Shown: positions 51,363 through 60,746, counted from the stretch's first letter. The stretch is 64,000 bases of DNA from Sutcliffiella deserti (GCF_020037475.1 NZ_JAIQDB010000001.1:930001-994000), one strand, 5' to 3'. Notes: generated by a model from the sequence alone, not told the origin. Translations and numbers: made by a program.

Positions 51363-52019
51363 CTAAAAGCTCGATTCTGCTTTTTCCACCATCTCTCTTA
51401 ACTCTTTTGCTGCTTCTAGTGGTGATTGGGCATGTGTTATAGCAGTAATAATAGCAACTCCATCTGCCCCTGCATTTATAACATCCATTACATTCTCAAA
51501 TGTTATTCCACCTATTCCAACAATCGGCAGGTTAACTCCAGCAGCTCTAATCTGTTGTATAACTCCGGGCCCTTGGATTTCATGTAAGTCTTCTTTTGTG
51601 CTTGTAAAGTACATTGGACCTACACCGAGATAGTCTGCTCCCATTATCAGTGCCTCATTTGCTTCTTGTACATTATGCACTGAAACACCTAGAAGCTTTC
51701 CTTCCATCCTCTTTCTAATTTCTAATATAGACCCATCGTCTTGACCAATATGTACACCATCGGCACCAATGGAACAAGCCAGCTCCACATCATCATTTAC
51801 AATAAAAGGAATACCTGCCATTCTACATTTCGCCATTAGTTTCTCAGCAAGCTTTTTTTTCTCCTCACCGGTCTTAGCGTTTGCACCTTTTTCACGGTAT
51901 TGGAAAAGAGAAATCCCACCATCAATCGCAGCTTGAAGAACCTTCAGAGGATCCTGATCCCGGCAGTTACTACTTCCCATTACAAAGTATAATCTCAAAA
52001 GTTCCCTTGCCATGCTCAT
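51363..52019 (-). CDS. thiE: Thiamine-phosphate synthase
   Basis: The 218-residue TIM barrel has the ThiE blocks LFQYREKGA, IPFIVNDDVELA, GADGVHIGQDDG, YLGVGPMYFTSTKED and VGIGGITFENV. It joins hydroxymethylpyrimidine diphosphate to thiazole phosphate to make thiamine phosphate. The start overlaps the thiD stop as ATGA. It is the last gene of the seven-gene thiamine operon. A similar barrel, TenI, begins the same operon, but only this one has the full pyrophosphate-binding set. Confidence 0.95.
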   Translation of the reverse strand: MSMARELLRLYFVMGSSNCRDQDPLKVLQAAIDGGISLFQYREKGANAKTGEEKKKLAEKLMAKCRMAGIPFIVNDDVELACSIGADGVHIGQDDGSILEIRKRMEGKLLGVSVHNVQEANEALIMGADYLGVGPMYFTSTKEDLHEIQGPGVIQQIRAAGVNLPIVGIGGITFENVMDVINAGADGVAIITAITHAQSPLEAAKELREMVEKAESSF

Positions 52020-52819
52020 ACTCTAATGCCCTCTTTCCGATATGCCCAATGGTTTGTCGGACCATGCCCGCTCCCTATTCTAAGGTCATCTCTGATTGCG
52101 GCATGTATAAATTGTTTGGCAACCTGAACAGCCTCTTCAACAGAACTTCCTTTTGCTAACTCGGCTGTAATGGCAGCAGCAAAGGTGCAGCCAGTACCAT
52201 GTGTGTTTTTGGTAATGATTCGGGTACTTTTCAGTTCATGGAAAGTGCTTCCGTCGAACAATAGATCAACCAACTCTTCCTCTTTACCATGTCCACCTTT
52301 GATAACAACATAATCCGCTCCAAGCTTATGAAGAATTTCTGCTGCTTTTCTTCTTTGTTCTATTGTCTCAATCGAGCGTTCTGTTAGCACCTCGGCTTCT
52401 GGAATATTGGGGGTGATAACAGTAGCAAGCGGAATGAGTGACTCCCTGAGCGAACGAATCGCTTCTTCTTGCAAAAGCTTTGCTCCCCCTTTGGCAATCA
52501 TTACTGGATCAACCACTAGGTTGTTCCACTCAAATAATTTGATGTGCCTTGCAACCGCCTCAATCAATTCACTACTAAAAAGCATACCAGTTTTAAGAGC
52601 ATCAGGCCGGAGATCGTCATGAATGGAATTCATCTGCTGCACAACCGCTTCTATGGATGCAGGGTAGACTCCTTGAACACCGACCGTATTTTGAGCAGTA
52701 ATTGCCGTTATCGTTGACATCCCATAAACATCAAGCTCCTGAAAGGTTTTGATATCCGCTTGAATTCCAGCTCCACCGCCACAATCAGAACCAGCAATAG
52801 TTAATGCTTTATATACCAT
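52016..52819 (-). CDS. thiD: Hydroxymethylpyrimidine (phospho)kinase
   Basis: The 267-residue ribokinase-fold enzyme has AGSDCGGGAGIQADIK at the start, DPVMIAKGG in the middle, KGGHGKEEELVD, and the anion-hole motif NTHGTGCTFAAAI. It phosphorylates hydroxymethylpyrimidine twice to the diphosphate used by ThiE. A 20-base gap separates it from thiF, and the stop overlaps the thiE start. The length is normal for the family. Confidence 0.95.
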   Translation of the reverse strand: MVYKALTIAGSDCGGGAGIQADIKTFQELDVYGMSTITAITAQNTVGVQGVYPASIEAVVQQMNSIHDDLRPDALKTGMLFSSELIEAVARHIKLFEWNNLVVDPVMIAKGGAKLLQEEAIRSLRESLIPLATVITPNIPEAEVLTERSIETIEQRRKAAEILHKLGADYVVIKGGHGKEEELVDLLFDGSTFHELKSTRIITKNTHGTGCTFAAAITAELAKGSSVEEAVQVAKQFIHAAIRDDLRIGSGHGPTNHWAYRKEGIRV

Positions 52820-52839
52820 AGACTATACACCTTCGTTTC

Positions 52840-53862
52840 TTATCCAAAGTATCGGTAATACAATGATTTTGCTTCATTAATATTCTTAGTTCCATGAACA
52901 AGGACTCTACCATCCTTAAAGGCTACTATTCGATGATCCTTAATTTCAAAAGATAATAGATAAGGGTTATTTTCTACTGGAAGCCCTTGATTTTCTAATA
53001 TAGTTTTCAGTTCGGTAAGATTTCTTTCGCCATCAGATGAAGGACGAATCTGAACAGAATCTCTTCCGCATAAAACGGCTGTTTTAGTTTGGTTCTTAAA
53101 ACTAATATTGGGGTAGGTTCTCTGAATACCACAACTAGGACAGTTAAGGTCTTTTAGTTTTTGTACCTCTAACGCTACATATTGATTCTTCCACAGGTCA
53201 AACGAAACTAGCTTTGTTCGACAATCCTCCATGTTACCTGAAAGGATCTTAAGTGCCTCTGCCACCTGATGGGACACTACCATTCCAACGGCAGGAGCAA
53301 TAATCCCTACTGTGTCGCATGTTGCTCCTCCAAGCGGTACCTTTTTAAGTAGGCAGTGAAGACATGGAGTCACACCTGGCAGGATGGTAAATGTAAGTCC
53401 GTAGCTTCCCACACATGCTCCATACACCCAGGGAATCTCGTATTTCTGCGCTACATCGTTCATAATCATTCGTATATCGAAATTATCAGTTGCATCAAGC
53501 ATCAAATCAACTTTTTCTGCTTTTATCCGTTGTTCAAGGCTCTCCGCTGTCACATCTGCTACGAGTGCAACTAGTTCAACTTCGACATTAATTTCTTGTA
53601 AGCGGTTTTTGGCAGCTATTGCTTTTGGAAGCTTTTGTTTTGCATCCTCTTCGCTATACAGCTGCTGCCGTTGTAGATTACTCCACTCCACATAATCCCG
53701 GTCAATAATAGTCAGCTTTCCTACTCCCGCTCGGACGAGTGCCTCTGCATTACCAGTTCCAAGTGCTCCAGCACCAATTAATAGCACATGCTTGTCACTT
53801 ATTTGCCTTTGACCTTCCACCCCAATTGGTGCGAAGAGGGTTTGCCGAGAATAACGGTCCAT
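52840..53862 (-). CDS. thiF: ThiS adenylyltransferase
   Basis: The 340-residue E1-like enzyme has the nucleotide loop IGAGALGTGNAEAL, DRDYVEWSNLQRQ, DATDNFDIR and zinc cysteine pairs CLHC and CPSC. It adenylates the C-terminus of ThiS so that sulfur can be transferred for thiazole synthesis. A further 75 residues follow the E1 domain, as in B. subtilis ThiF (about 336 residues). The start shares one base with the thiG stop (TAATG). MoeB is an alternative name by fold, but the operon supports ThiF. Confidence 0.93.
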   Translation of the reverse strand: MDRYSRQTLFAPIGVEGQRQISDKHVLLIGAGALGTGNAEALVRAGVGKLTIIDRDYVEWSNLQRQQLYSEEDAKQKLPKAIAAKNRLQEINVEVELVALVADVTAESLEQRIKAEKVDLMLDATDNFDIRMIMNDVAQKYEIPWVYGACVGSYGLTFTILPGVTPCLHCLLKKVPLGGATCDTVGIIAPAVGMVVSHQVAEALKILSGNMEDCRTKLVSFDLWKNQYVALEVQKLKDLNCPSCGIQRTYPNISFKNQTKTAVLCGRDSVQIRPSSDGERNLTELKTILENQGLPVENNPYLLSFEIKDHRIVAFKDGRVLVHGTKNINEAKSLYYRYFG

Positions 53863-54629
53863 TATCCCACGCTCATTCCTTCACTTGGACTACTCGCCGT
53901 TGCGTAACGTTTCTTTTCCATGCGACCTGCTTCATAACCAAGGCGACCTGCTTCAATCGCTAATTTCATGGCATGCGCCATTTTAACAGGATCTTTTGCC
54001 GCTGATACGGCAGTATTTAAAAGAACCCCATCCGCTCCAAGTTCCATTGCCCTTGCAGCATCAGCGGGAGATCCTATACCTGCATCAACGATAACTGGCA
54101 CATTCGCTTGTTCGATAATAAAGCTTAAATTTAATTCATTAATGATTCCTTGACCAGAACCAATTGGTGAAGCGCCAGGCATAATTGCATGTGCGCCAAG
54201 TTCTTCTAGTTTTCTAGCAAGTACTACATCATCCGAGGTGTACGGTAAAACAATAAAACCTTCCTTTAGCAGCTCTTCTGTGGCTTTTAACGTTTCAACC
54301 GGGTCCGGCAACAATGTTTTCCAGCATCCAATCACTTCAACTTTAATCATGTCACATAATCCGGATGCTTTAGCCAGCTTGGCTATTCTTACCGCTTCCT
54401 CTGCCGTTTTTGCCCCTGCTGTATTTGGTAAAAGAGTGAAGTTTGTAAGATCCAACTTTTCCAGAAAATTCGGCTGACTAGCTTCAAAAATATTCATTCG
54501 TCTAACAGCAAAGGTTAAAATCTCTGATTCTGAAACATCAACCGCCTCTTTTTGCATATCAAAGTTTGGATATTTTCCCGTACCAAGTAATAAACGAGAA
54601 TTAAAAGTATTTGAACCGATTTTTAACAT
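53862..54629 (-). CDS. thiG: Thiazole synthase ThiG
   Basis: The 255-residue TIM barrel has [41 protein letters not shown] and [20 protein letters not shown]. It condenses deoxyxylulose phosphate, dehydroglycine and ThiS-thiocarboxylate into the thiazole ring; the Schiff-base lysine is in KVEVIGC. Two ATGs are six bases apart. I take the one at 54629 (LKIGSNTF), nine bases from GGAGG and matching the B. subtilis N-terminus; the other overlaps the thiS stop. Confidence 0.95.
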   Translation of the reverse strand: MLKIGSNTFNSRLLLGTGKYPNFDMQKEAVDVSESEILTFAVRRMNIFEASQPNFLEKLDLTNFTLLPNTAGAKTAEEAVRIAKLAKASGLCDMIKVEVIGCWKTLLPDPVETLKATEELLKEGFIVLPYTSDDVVLARKLEELGAHAIMPGASPIGSGQGIINELNLSFIIEQANVPVIVDAGIGSPADAARAMELGADGVLLNTAVSAAKDPVKMAHAMKLAIEAGRLGYEAGRMEKKRYATASSPSEGMSVG

Positions 54630-54631
54630 TT

Positions 54632-54835
54632 TCATCCGCCTCCTACAAAATGTACTAATTCTAGCTGATCTCCTTCAGCAACACTTTCTTTTTGATGGCT
54701 TTCTTTTTGTAAAATATCTTTATTTTTTTCTACAATGACTACTTTTTGATCAAGACCGAAATGTTTTAGTAGATCTTCCACATTGGTTACATTCTCCGGC
54801 ACTTCTACGGTATCGCCATTTATCAATAATTTCAT
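54632..54835 (-). CDS. thiS: Sulfur-carrier protein ThiS
   Basis: The 67-residue ubiquitin-like protein ends in HFVGGG, giving the C-terminal Gly-Gly tail that ThiF adenylates and that carries sulfur as a thiocarboxylate. The rest is a beta-grasp pattern, [20 protein letters not shown] then [11 protein letters not shown]. It lies between thiO and thiG with a few bases on each side; the stop overlaps the alternative thiG start. Length is as expected. Confidence 0.93.
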   Translation of the reverse strand: MKLLINGDTVEVPENVTNVEDLLKHFGLDQKVVIVEKNKDILQKESHQKESVAEGDQLELVHFVGGG

Positions 54836-54841
54836 TTTCCT

Positions 54842-55969
54842 TCACCTCTTTAAAGGTTCATTTAATCTTGCCAGTGAAAATGCCTCCATGTAAGCAGGCA
54901 TTTCCTCCTCATATACCATGCTGACTACCAGTTTTCCAGTGATTGGTGCCAGTAATATCCCATTGCGATAATGGCCTGTAGCAATAATCAAGTTAGTTAA
55001 TGTTGGATGTTTTCCTAAAAACGGAAGACCATCCCCGGTTTGGGGGCGTATTCCTGCCCAGGACTGTTCAAAGGTTGCACTAGCAATTCCAGGCAATATT
55101 TTGGTGGCTTCTTTCATTAAGTGGGAAAGACCGCCTAATGTGACTTGGTCGGAAAAAGTCCCTTCAATCATTGTTGCTCCCACCACTAGCCGGTTATTGT
55201 TTTTCGGAACGATGTAACAGGATTCTGTAAAAATTGTACTTGTTAGGATAGGACGTGCCGTCAACACAGAGAAACATTCCCCTTTAACAGGGAAGGCAGA
55301 GATCATTAAATCTGTTCCAGCCAACACCCTTTTACTCCACGCTCCCGCTGCTACAACAAAAGTGGAAGCAGTAAATGTTCCCTCGCTCGTTTCGACAGCC
55401 TGAACAATATTTCCAGCCTCCTGAAAGGAAAAGACCTCTATATGCTCCATAACAGTTGCACCAAAATTTATTGCAGCTTTAGCAAAAGAGACTGTTAACC
55501 TTTCCGGATTTACATGGCCATCCAATGGAATGTCCATTGCACCTACTACATCCCCACTAAGCTCCGGTTCTCTCCTGAACACTTCATCTTTACCAATCCA
55601 ATCCGTCTTCTCCCCCATACGATTTTGAGTAAGAATCGTTTCCTTTAATCGTATAGCTTCCTTTTTACTTCTAGCTACCTTGAGCATTCCTTTTTGCACC
55701 AATTCTATATCAATGCCGGAAACTTCTTTTAGTTCCATCTGAAGCTCAGGGAACAAAGCTCGACTCTCCTTCGCTATTTTGAAGAGTGCACCCTCCTCTG
55801 TGATCTCCACTTGAGCACCTAACATGCCTGCTGCGGCACGCGATGCTTTGGAAGCAACAAGGTCCTTTTCAAGCAAAAGAACTTTCTTTCCGCTTTTACT
55901 TAAATAATAGGCTGCGGCACAACCGTTTACCCCTCCGCCAACAATAATGACATCATAACTAGTATTCAT
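54842..55969 (-). CDS. thiO: Glycine oxidase ThiO
   Basis: The 375-residue FAD-dependent amine oxidase opens with the dinucleotide motif VIIVGGGVNGCAAAYYL and ends in ATGHYRNGILLAPITGKL, the DAO-family flavin-binding end. It oxidises glycine to iminoglyoxylate, which ThiG uses in thiazole synthesis in aerobic bacilli. The start lies within the end of tenI, an 11-base overlap. In B. subtilis ThiO is about 369 residues. Confidence 0.94.
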   Translation of the reverse strand: MNTSYDVIIVGGGVNGCAAAYYLSKSGKKVLLLEKDLVASKASRAAAGMLGAQVEITEEGALFKIAKESRALFPELQMELKEVSGIDIELVQKGMLKVARSKKEAIRLKETILTQNRMGEKTDWIGKDEVFRREPELSGDVVGAMDIPLDGHVNPERLTVSFAKAAINFGATVMEHIEVFSFQEAGNIVQAVETSEGTFTASTFVVAAGAWSKRVLAGTDLMISAFPVKGECFSVLTARPILTSTIFTESCYIVPKNNNRLVVGATMIEGTFSDQVTLGGLSHLMKEATKILPGIASATFEQSWAGIRPQTGDGLPFLGKHPTLTNLIIATGHYRNGILLAPITGKLVVSMVYEEEMPAYMEAFSLARLNEPLKR

Positions 55970-56579
55970 GGAGTCCCTCCGTTTCTACCAGTACCTTAGA
56001 TTTATAGTTTCTAGCAGCTTTTACAGGATCTGGAGCATCCATTATTCCCGACATTATGGCAATTCCATCTACGCCACAGGCCTTGAGCTCCTCCACCTTC
56101 TCTGGTGTAATGCCCCCAATAGCAATAACAGGGATAGAAAGGGAAGCTAACTTCTTTCTTAATTCCTTTAATCCTCTTGGTTGCAAGCCGATTTTCGAGG
56201 ACGTTCGGTATACATGGCCATATAGAACATAATCAGCACCATCGTGTTGAGCCTTTACTGCCTCGTCAAAAGAATGCACAGAGCATCCAACATGAAGCAG
56301 CGGAAAGATTCTACGAACTTCAGAAACTTCCAGACTATGATAAGCAAGCTGTACTCCTCTTGCTCCCATTGCATAGGCAACATCCACACGGTCATTAACA
56401 ATAAGTTTCTTAAGAGGTACACCTTGATCTGTCAAGTTCTTTATTAAACTTACCAATTCTTTTGCTGTTCGTTGCTTTTCTCTAATGTGAATAATGTCTA
56501 CAAAGGAATGTATGCCACAAAGAATATCCACAAGTTCCTTTTCTGTTTTTTTACCATCTGTAATGACATGCAACTTCAT
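55959..56579 (-). CDS. tenI: Thiazole tautomerase TenI
   Basis: This 206-residue ThiE-like TIM barrel has VDIIHIREKQRTAKELV, LIVNDRVDVAYAMGARGVQL, HVYRTSSKIGLQPRG and IAIGGITPEKVEEL. It lacks the full ThiE substrate set, and in B. subtilis TenI converts the ThiG product to the aromatic thiazole tautomer. It is the first gene after the TPP riboswitch and terminator, 58 bases from the terminator hairpin. Confidence 0.92.
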   Translation of the reverse strand: MKLHVITDGKKTEKELVDILCGIHSFVDIIHIREKQRTAKELVSLIKNLTDQGVPLKKLIVNDRVDVAYAMGARGVQLAYHSLEVSEVRRIFPLLHVGCSVHSFDEAVKAQHDGADYVLYGHVYRTSSKIGLQPRGLKELRKKLASLSIPVIAIGGITPEKVEELKACGVDGIAIMSGIMDAPDPVKAARNYKSKVLVETEGLHEY

Positions 56580-56636
56580 TTCATTTCACCCTTCTTCCAA
56601 ACCATTCGAGGGGACAAAACCAAAAATTGCGCATAA

Positions 56637-56665
56637 AAAAACCACTCTTTTCGTAAAGAGTGGTT
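56637..56665 (-). terminator. Riboswitch-controlled terminator before tenI
   Basis: On the minus strand AACCACTCTTT and AAAGAGTGGTT pair with a 4-base loop followed by seven T residues. It is the expression platform of the upstream TPP riboswitch. Confidence 0.9.
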
Positions 56666-56710
56666 GGTCTATATGTGGTATGTAATTTCCCCTACAATAA
56701 TAGAGCGGTT

Positions 56711-56799
56711 CCACTTCCCTACGCTGGTATTAGCCAGATCAGGTTCAAAGGGTCTGGAAATCTCTCTTTCCATCTCAGTCAATTATGACTCCCCTAGTG
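56711..56799 (-). promoter_or_regulatory. TPP riboswitch controlling tenI-thiO-thiS-thiG-thiF-thiD-thiE
   Basis: On the minus strand the THI-box landmarks are clear: CTAGGGGAGTC at the start, ACTGAGATGGA, ACCCTTTGAACCTGATCTGG and CAGCGTAGGGAAGTGG at the end. Thiamine pyrophosphate binding would favour the downstream terminator. Confidence 0.96.
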
Positions 56800-56820
56800 T
56801 TCTGTATTCGTTTGTTGCTC

Positions 56821-56829
56821 TTAGTATAG
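56821..56829 (-). promoter_or_regulatory. Extended -10 promoter of the tenI-thiE operon
   Basis: On the minus strand TGCTATACT forms an extended -10 box about 22 bases before the riboswitch. No good -35 is visible, as is usual for extended -10 promoters. Confidence 0.55.
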
Positions 56830-56902
56830 CATAGTTGCTCCTCTATTAGCTACGTTAAACTAAATTGTTAAGGTTATGGGTGCAAAATGATTTTTGGCAG
56901 CA

Positions 56903-57703
56903 TCATCCATACCGAACATCTGTAATCGGAAAAAATGGTGTATAAAAAGCAACAAGATAGGACAAGGCATACACGATAATAAAAACCCCAATAAACCACA
57001 CATCATTCTTACCATAGCCTATATGATAATAGTATGTACGATTCTGTTGTTTCATAAAACGCTTAGCCTCCATCGCAACCGCAATTCGATGAGCCCTTCT
57101 AATGCTCTGTGATAGCAAAGGGATACTGTAATAATGCAGTTTTTTAATGAGCGCTCCTAACCCTTTTTTCTGCTCTACTCCCCTTACCATTAGTGCTTTT
57201 CTTATGGTGAAAAACTCCTCTAGCATGATAGGAAGTAAACGTACACCAGCCATAAATCCATAAGCATATTTAGGAGGAAGCTTGCATTGCTGCATTAAAG
57301 AATAGAATAAAAAAACAGGTTTGGTTGTCAGGGCAAAAATCAGTCCACAAAATGCAAAAGCCATCGAACGTAACCCTAAATGTACTCCTCTGAAAAGACT
57401 TTCTTCTGTTACGTGGATAATACCTGCTTGAAACAGGGTAGTATCTCCCTTTCCAAACATAATCATTGACATCGAGGAAGAAAGAAAAAGAATCAGGAAT
57501 GGTATTAATAACAGACTTTTGAGTTTTAAAGAATAACCGGCAAAAAGAAGATAGACTACCAAAAATAAAGACGTCAAGTTAATCATCACATTTATATTAT
57601 GAATAAATAATATGCTAATAAATAGAATGATCATCAACATTAATTTTAAGCTCGGATTTACCTGGTACATCCATGTTTTGTTATTATAAAGCGCCAACTG
57701 CAT
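56903..57703 (-). CDS. ykoC: ECF transporter T component YkoC
   Basis: The 266-residue CbiQ/EcfT-type membrane protein has five hydrophobic segments and two alanine-arginine coupling helices: KALMVRGVEQKKGLGALIKK and SQSIRRAHRIAVAMEAKRF (ARG/SKR-type motif), which contact the ATPase. It couples YkoD to the substrate component YkoE. The start overlaps the ykoD stop by 20 bases. YkoEDC imports thiamine precursors, probably hydroxymethylpyrimidine. It is the last gene of the tenA operon. Confidence 0.9.
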   Translation of the reverse strand: MQLALYNNKTWMYQVNPSLKLMLMIILFISILFIHNINVMINLTSLFLVVYLLFAGYSLKLKSLLLIPFLILFLSSSMSMIMFGKGDTTLFQAGIIHVTEESLFRGVHLGLRSMAFAFCGLIFALTTKPVFLFYSLMQQCKLPPKYAYGFMAGVRLLPIMLEEFFTIRKALMVRGVEQKKGLGALIKKLHYYSIPLLSQSIRRAHRIAVAMEAKRFMKQQNRTYYYHIGYGKNDVWFIGVFIIVYALSYLVAFYTPFFPITDVRYG

Positions 57704-59156
57704 GATGTTCTCTCCTACTCCGCTGATTAGACTGAAACGCTTCGTTACTCAAAATGGAAGCAAGTTCTCCATCTTCTAGCAACCAGATCTTATCAGCAAA
57801 TTCTTCTACTATATGAAGATCATGAGTAACCATAACAATCGTTCCCCCTTCACTCTTTATCATTTCGAGCCATTCCAGCATGGAAAAAGTATTTTTACTG
57901 TCCTGTCCAAAAGTAGGCTCATCAAGTAAAAGTATTTTAGGTTGGTGGACAACTGCAGCAGCCACGCTCAAGCGTCGTTTTTGTCCCATGGAAAGCTGAT
58001 AAGGATGATGATCCTTAACATGAGATAATCGAAACCTTACCATCAGCTCCTCCACCCTCTTTTTTATTTCAATTTCGTCCACTTTTTTCAAACGGAGAGT
58101 ATAAGCAATTTCGTCAAAAACGGAAGTTGTGACAAATTGAAATTCCGGATTTTGAAACACAAAGGTGATACTATCAGTGGGGAGAGCTTTTACACCCTTT
58201 CCCTCTAGTTCATACTTTCCTTCTGTTTTCAAAAGCTTCATCAAGGATTCGAGCAACGTGCTCTTACCAGCCCCATTTTCTCCAATAATTGTGATCCATT
58301 CCCCTTTAGTTATAACCGCTTCCTGTACCTTAATTTTCCTTTCTTTTCCTCGAAAACCGGAAAAGTTCTTTAATACTATGATAGGTGGGCCTTCTTCTAC
58401 TATTTGTCTTTCTTTGAGTTCTCGCCCCTTTAAGTAATCCTGCCAGACGTCCGGATACCAGATACCATATTTTTTTAGAAGAGGAATACATTCGCTGAAA
58501 ATAACTTCCGTTGGACCGTCGGCGATAATTTCCGCTTTTTCATCTAGGACGATTACTCTACCAACAAAGTCTCGAAGATGTTCAATCTTATGTTCCACGA
58601 TTATTACAGTCTTCTCTTTTCCAACTTTTTTTATTGTATCCCATACCGCTTCGGTACCTTCTGGGTCCAACATAGCTGTTGGTTCATCTAAGAAAAGCAC
58701 TTCAGGCTCCATAGCCAAAATCGAAGCAATCGCCAACCTTTGTTTCATCCCACCTGAAAGCTCTCTAATGCTTTTGTGAGTATCATGGAGATGAAGGCCA
58801 ACCTGCAGCAAAAGGTCATCAATTTTCCCCTGCATATATTCTCTTGGAACCGCTAGATTTTCTAAAACAAATGCAAGTTCCTCATCCACAAAAGGCATAC
58901 AAAACTGAGAGTCGGGATCTTGAAATACATATCCCCAAGAATCGGGAAGCGCCAGTTCTTTTGCGACCATAGGTATTTCGACCACCTGAGGTATTAACCC
59001 GGAAAGCACTTGAAGAAGTGTTGACTTACCGCTTCCAGATGGTCCTAATATCAAAATTTTCTCTCCTTGATGAATAGAAAGTGTCAAGTCATGAAACAAT
59101 TGCTTTCCACCGGGATATTTAAGTCGTAAATCTACCGTTTTAATCAAAGGTTCCAT
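57684..59156 (-). CDS. ykoD: Duplicated ECF ATPase YkoD
   Basis: The 490-residue protein has two ABC ATPase domains in one chain. The first has Walker A GPSGSGKST (about residue 40), signature LSGGMKQR and LFLDEPTAMLD. The second has GENGAGKST (about 295), LSMGQKRR and LLLDEPTFGQD. This fused arrangement is typical of the thiamine-precursor ECF transporter. The ATG has GGAGGG six bases upstream, 15 bases after the ykoE stop. Confidence 0.93.
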   Translation of the reverse strand: MEPLIKTVDLRLKYPGGKQLFHDLTLSIHQGEKILILGPSGSGKSTLLQVLSGLIPQVVEIPMVAKELALPDSWGYVFQDPDSQFCMPFVDEELAFVLENLAVPREYMQGKIDDLLLQVGLHLHDTHKSIRELSGGMKQRLAIASILAMEPEVLFLDEPTAMLDPEGTEAVWDTIKKVGKEKTVIIVEHKIEHLRDFVGRVIVLDEKAEIIADGPTEVIFSECIPLLKKYGIWYPDVWQDYLKGRELKERQIVEEGPPIIVLKNFSGFRGKERKIKVQEAVITKGEWITIIGENGAGKSTLLESLMKLLKTEGKYELEGKGVKALPTDSITFVFQNPEFQFVTTSVFDEIAYTLRLKKVDEIEIKKRVEELMVRFRLSHVKDHHPYQLSMGQKRRLSVAAAVVHQPKILLLDEPTFGQDSKNTFSMLEWLEMIKSEGGTIVMVTHDLHIVEEFADKIWLLEDGELASILSNEAFQSNQRSRREHHAVGAL

Positions 59157-59171
59157 GGCAATCCCTCCTAT

Positions 59172-59753
59172 TTAGTGCCTTAACGAATCATAATCCTCTT
59201 TACTTGCCGGACGTAAGAGGCTAGTAACTCCCGTTGCTTCTAGTGCCTTCACAATTGCATAAGCCAATATTCCAGCTAACAATACCGCTCCGATGATTCG
59301 AAAGGATATTAATAACATGACATTCCACCAAACATAATCAAATAAATATCCTCTAAATAAATCAAGCAGCAAAGATCCAATTGCAGCCGCTATGCCTGCT
59401 AAAGAAACAGCCAACATATCAAAACGCTTGTATCGAAAACCCGCAAAGACAAGTTCCGCAAATAACCCCTGTATTACTCCATAAACAAGCACCATTAATC
59501 CAAATTCTGAACCAACCAAGAATTCACCCGAGGCTGCTGCCACTTCAGCTAGAAAAGCTACACCGGCTTTACGTATGAGCAAATAAGCAACAGATGCAGC
59601 AATAAACCACATACCGTAGGAAAGTTCTTGAATCTGTAGACCAATTGGACTCAAAAAGGCATATACTGGTCCCCAAATTTTATACACAATACCAAATACT
59701 AATGCAATAACAATGGTAACTAAAATGTCTGTTAGCCTTAACCCTTTTTTCAT
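59172..59753 (-). CDS. ykoE: ECF substrate-binding component YkoE
   Basis: This 193-residue S-component has six hydrophobic segments, including LTDILVTIVIALVFGIVYKI near the start, EVAAASGEFLVGSEFGLM in the middle and GAVLLAGILAYAIVKALE near the end. YkoE binds hydroxymethylpyrimidine or thiamine in the outer leaflet, and the YkoC-YkoD unit drives release inside. It lies 14 bases after tenA. The B. subtilis operon also has ykoF, a binding protein, which is absent here and replaced in position by tenA. Confidence 0.9.
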   Translation of the reverse strand: MKKGLRLTDILVTIVIALVFGIVYKIWGPVYAFLSPIGLQIQELSYGMWFIAASVAYLLIRKAGVAFLAEVAAASGEFLVGSEFGLMVLVYGVIQGLFAELVFAGFRYKRFDMLAVSLAGIAAAIGSLLLDLFRGYLFDYVWWNVMLLISFRIIGAVLLAGILAYAIVKALEATGVTSLLRPASKEDYDSLRH

Positions 59754-59767
59754 TGTCTTCGCTCTCC

Positions 59768-60454
59768 CTATTGTTTAATTTCCGTTTCTTCAGTAACCGG
59801 CCACTGTTCGAGTGTATAAGCCATTTCCCAGAAGGAATATTCATATTGACTACTAATAATAAAGTACTCTAACATTCTTTCTCTTTCTTCTGCAGTTGCC
59901 TTTTCTGCGAGTTCATCCAATCTTTCAATCTGCTCTTCTACAAGATCGCGGAACCAGTCTCCACCATATGCTGCAATCCATTCTTGATAAATAGGCTCAG
60001 ATGGTGTGGAACCTTTAAGTTTCTCTCCAATTTCATAATACAGCCAGTAGCATGGTAATAGTGCTGCGATCACCTCGCCAAGGCCACCAGTTAACACAGC
60101 CCGGTACATATGAGAAGTATAGGCATGTGCAGTAGGAGCTGCCTTAAATCTTTGCTTTTCTCCCTCCGTAATACCTAATCTTTTTGAAAAATTCTCATGC
60201 AAGGACAGCTCCGCTTCATACGTTCCTTGAGCATGTGCCGCGAGCCTTGATGTGGTATGCAGGTCAAACGCTTTTGCTCCTGCAAAAGCTTGAACTCTTG
60301 CAAAATGACTTAAATAATATGCATCCTGTAGAACATAATACTTGAACGATTCTAATGACAAAGTTCCATCTGCTATTCCTGTAACAAACGGATGGTGAAA
60401 GCTTGCCTCCCAAATATGATCCGCTTTGTTTCTAATTTCTTGTGAAAATTTCAT
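59768..60454 (-). CDS. tenA: Aminopyrimidine aminohydrolase TenA
   Basis: The 228-residue all-helical TenA protein has the active-site cysteine in LLPCYWLYYEIG (about residue 134), with the glutamate of YEYSFWEMAY near the end. It hydrolyses aminomethylpyrimidine, a breakdown product of thiamine, to hydroxymethylpyrimidine for salvage. Here tenA heads the operon of the importer that would bring in such precursors. The ATG follows GGAGG by eight bases and a TPP riboswitch lies upstream. Confidence 0.95.
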   Translation of the reverse strand: MKFSQEIRNKADHIWEASFHHPFVTGIADGTLSLESFKYYVLQDAYYLSHFARVQAFAGAKAFDLHTTSRLAAHAQGTYEAELSLHENFSKRLGITEGEKQRFKAAPTAHAYTSHMYRAVLTGGLGEVIAALLPCYWLYYEIGEKLKGSTPSEPIYQEWIAAYGGDWFRDLVEEQIERLDELAEKATAEERERMLEYFIISSQYEYSFWEMAYTLEQWPVTEETEIKQ

Positions 60455-60488
60455 GCTTCATTCCTCCAATAATTTTTTTTAGACAAAC

Positions 60489-60526
60489 AAAAAACCACCT
60501 TCCCTGCAGGCGCAAGAAAGGTGGTT
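60489..60526 (-). terminator. Riboswitch-controlled terminator before tenA
   Basis: On the minus strand AACCACCTTTC and GAAGGTGGTT pair around a 13-base loop that includes CCTGCAGG, followed by TTTTTTG. Confidence 0.9.
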
Positions 60527-60578
60527 GAGTACACAATGTTGTATGCTATACATAAAATAAAGTATAGCTCTCGACCGA

Positions 60579-60667
60579 CCACTTCCCTACGCTGGTGTTA
60601 ACCAGATCAGGTTCTAAGAGTCTTAGAGTTGTACTCTAATCTCAGCCTTTATAAGGCACCCCTAGTG
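60579..60667 (-). promoter_or_regulatory. TPP riboswitch controlling tenA-ykoE-ykoD-ykoC
   Basis: Minus-strand landmarks CTAGGGGTGCC, GGCTGAGATTAG, AACCTGATCTGG and CAGCGTAGGGAAGTGG are in THI-box order. The variable stem between ACTCTAAGACTC differs from the first riboswitch, so the two are not recent copies. Confidence 0.96.
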
Positions 60668-60718
60668 GTAAAAACGGTATGAAATTTTGTTTGCTAGATA
60701 ATAACAATTCTGATAATT

Positions 60719-60746
60719 ATCATATCAGTTTTCCCTAATTTGTCAA
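60719..60746 (-). promoter_or_regulatory. Sigma-A promoter of the tenA operon
   Basis: TTGACA (60746-60741) and TATGAT (60724-60719) on the minus strand are 16 bases apart, about 55 bases before the riboswitch. Confidence 0.75.
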
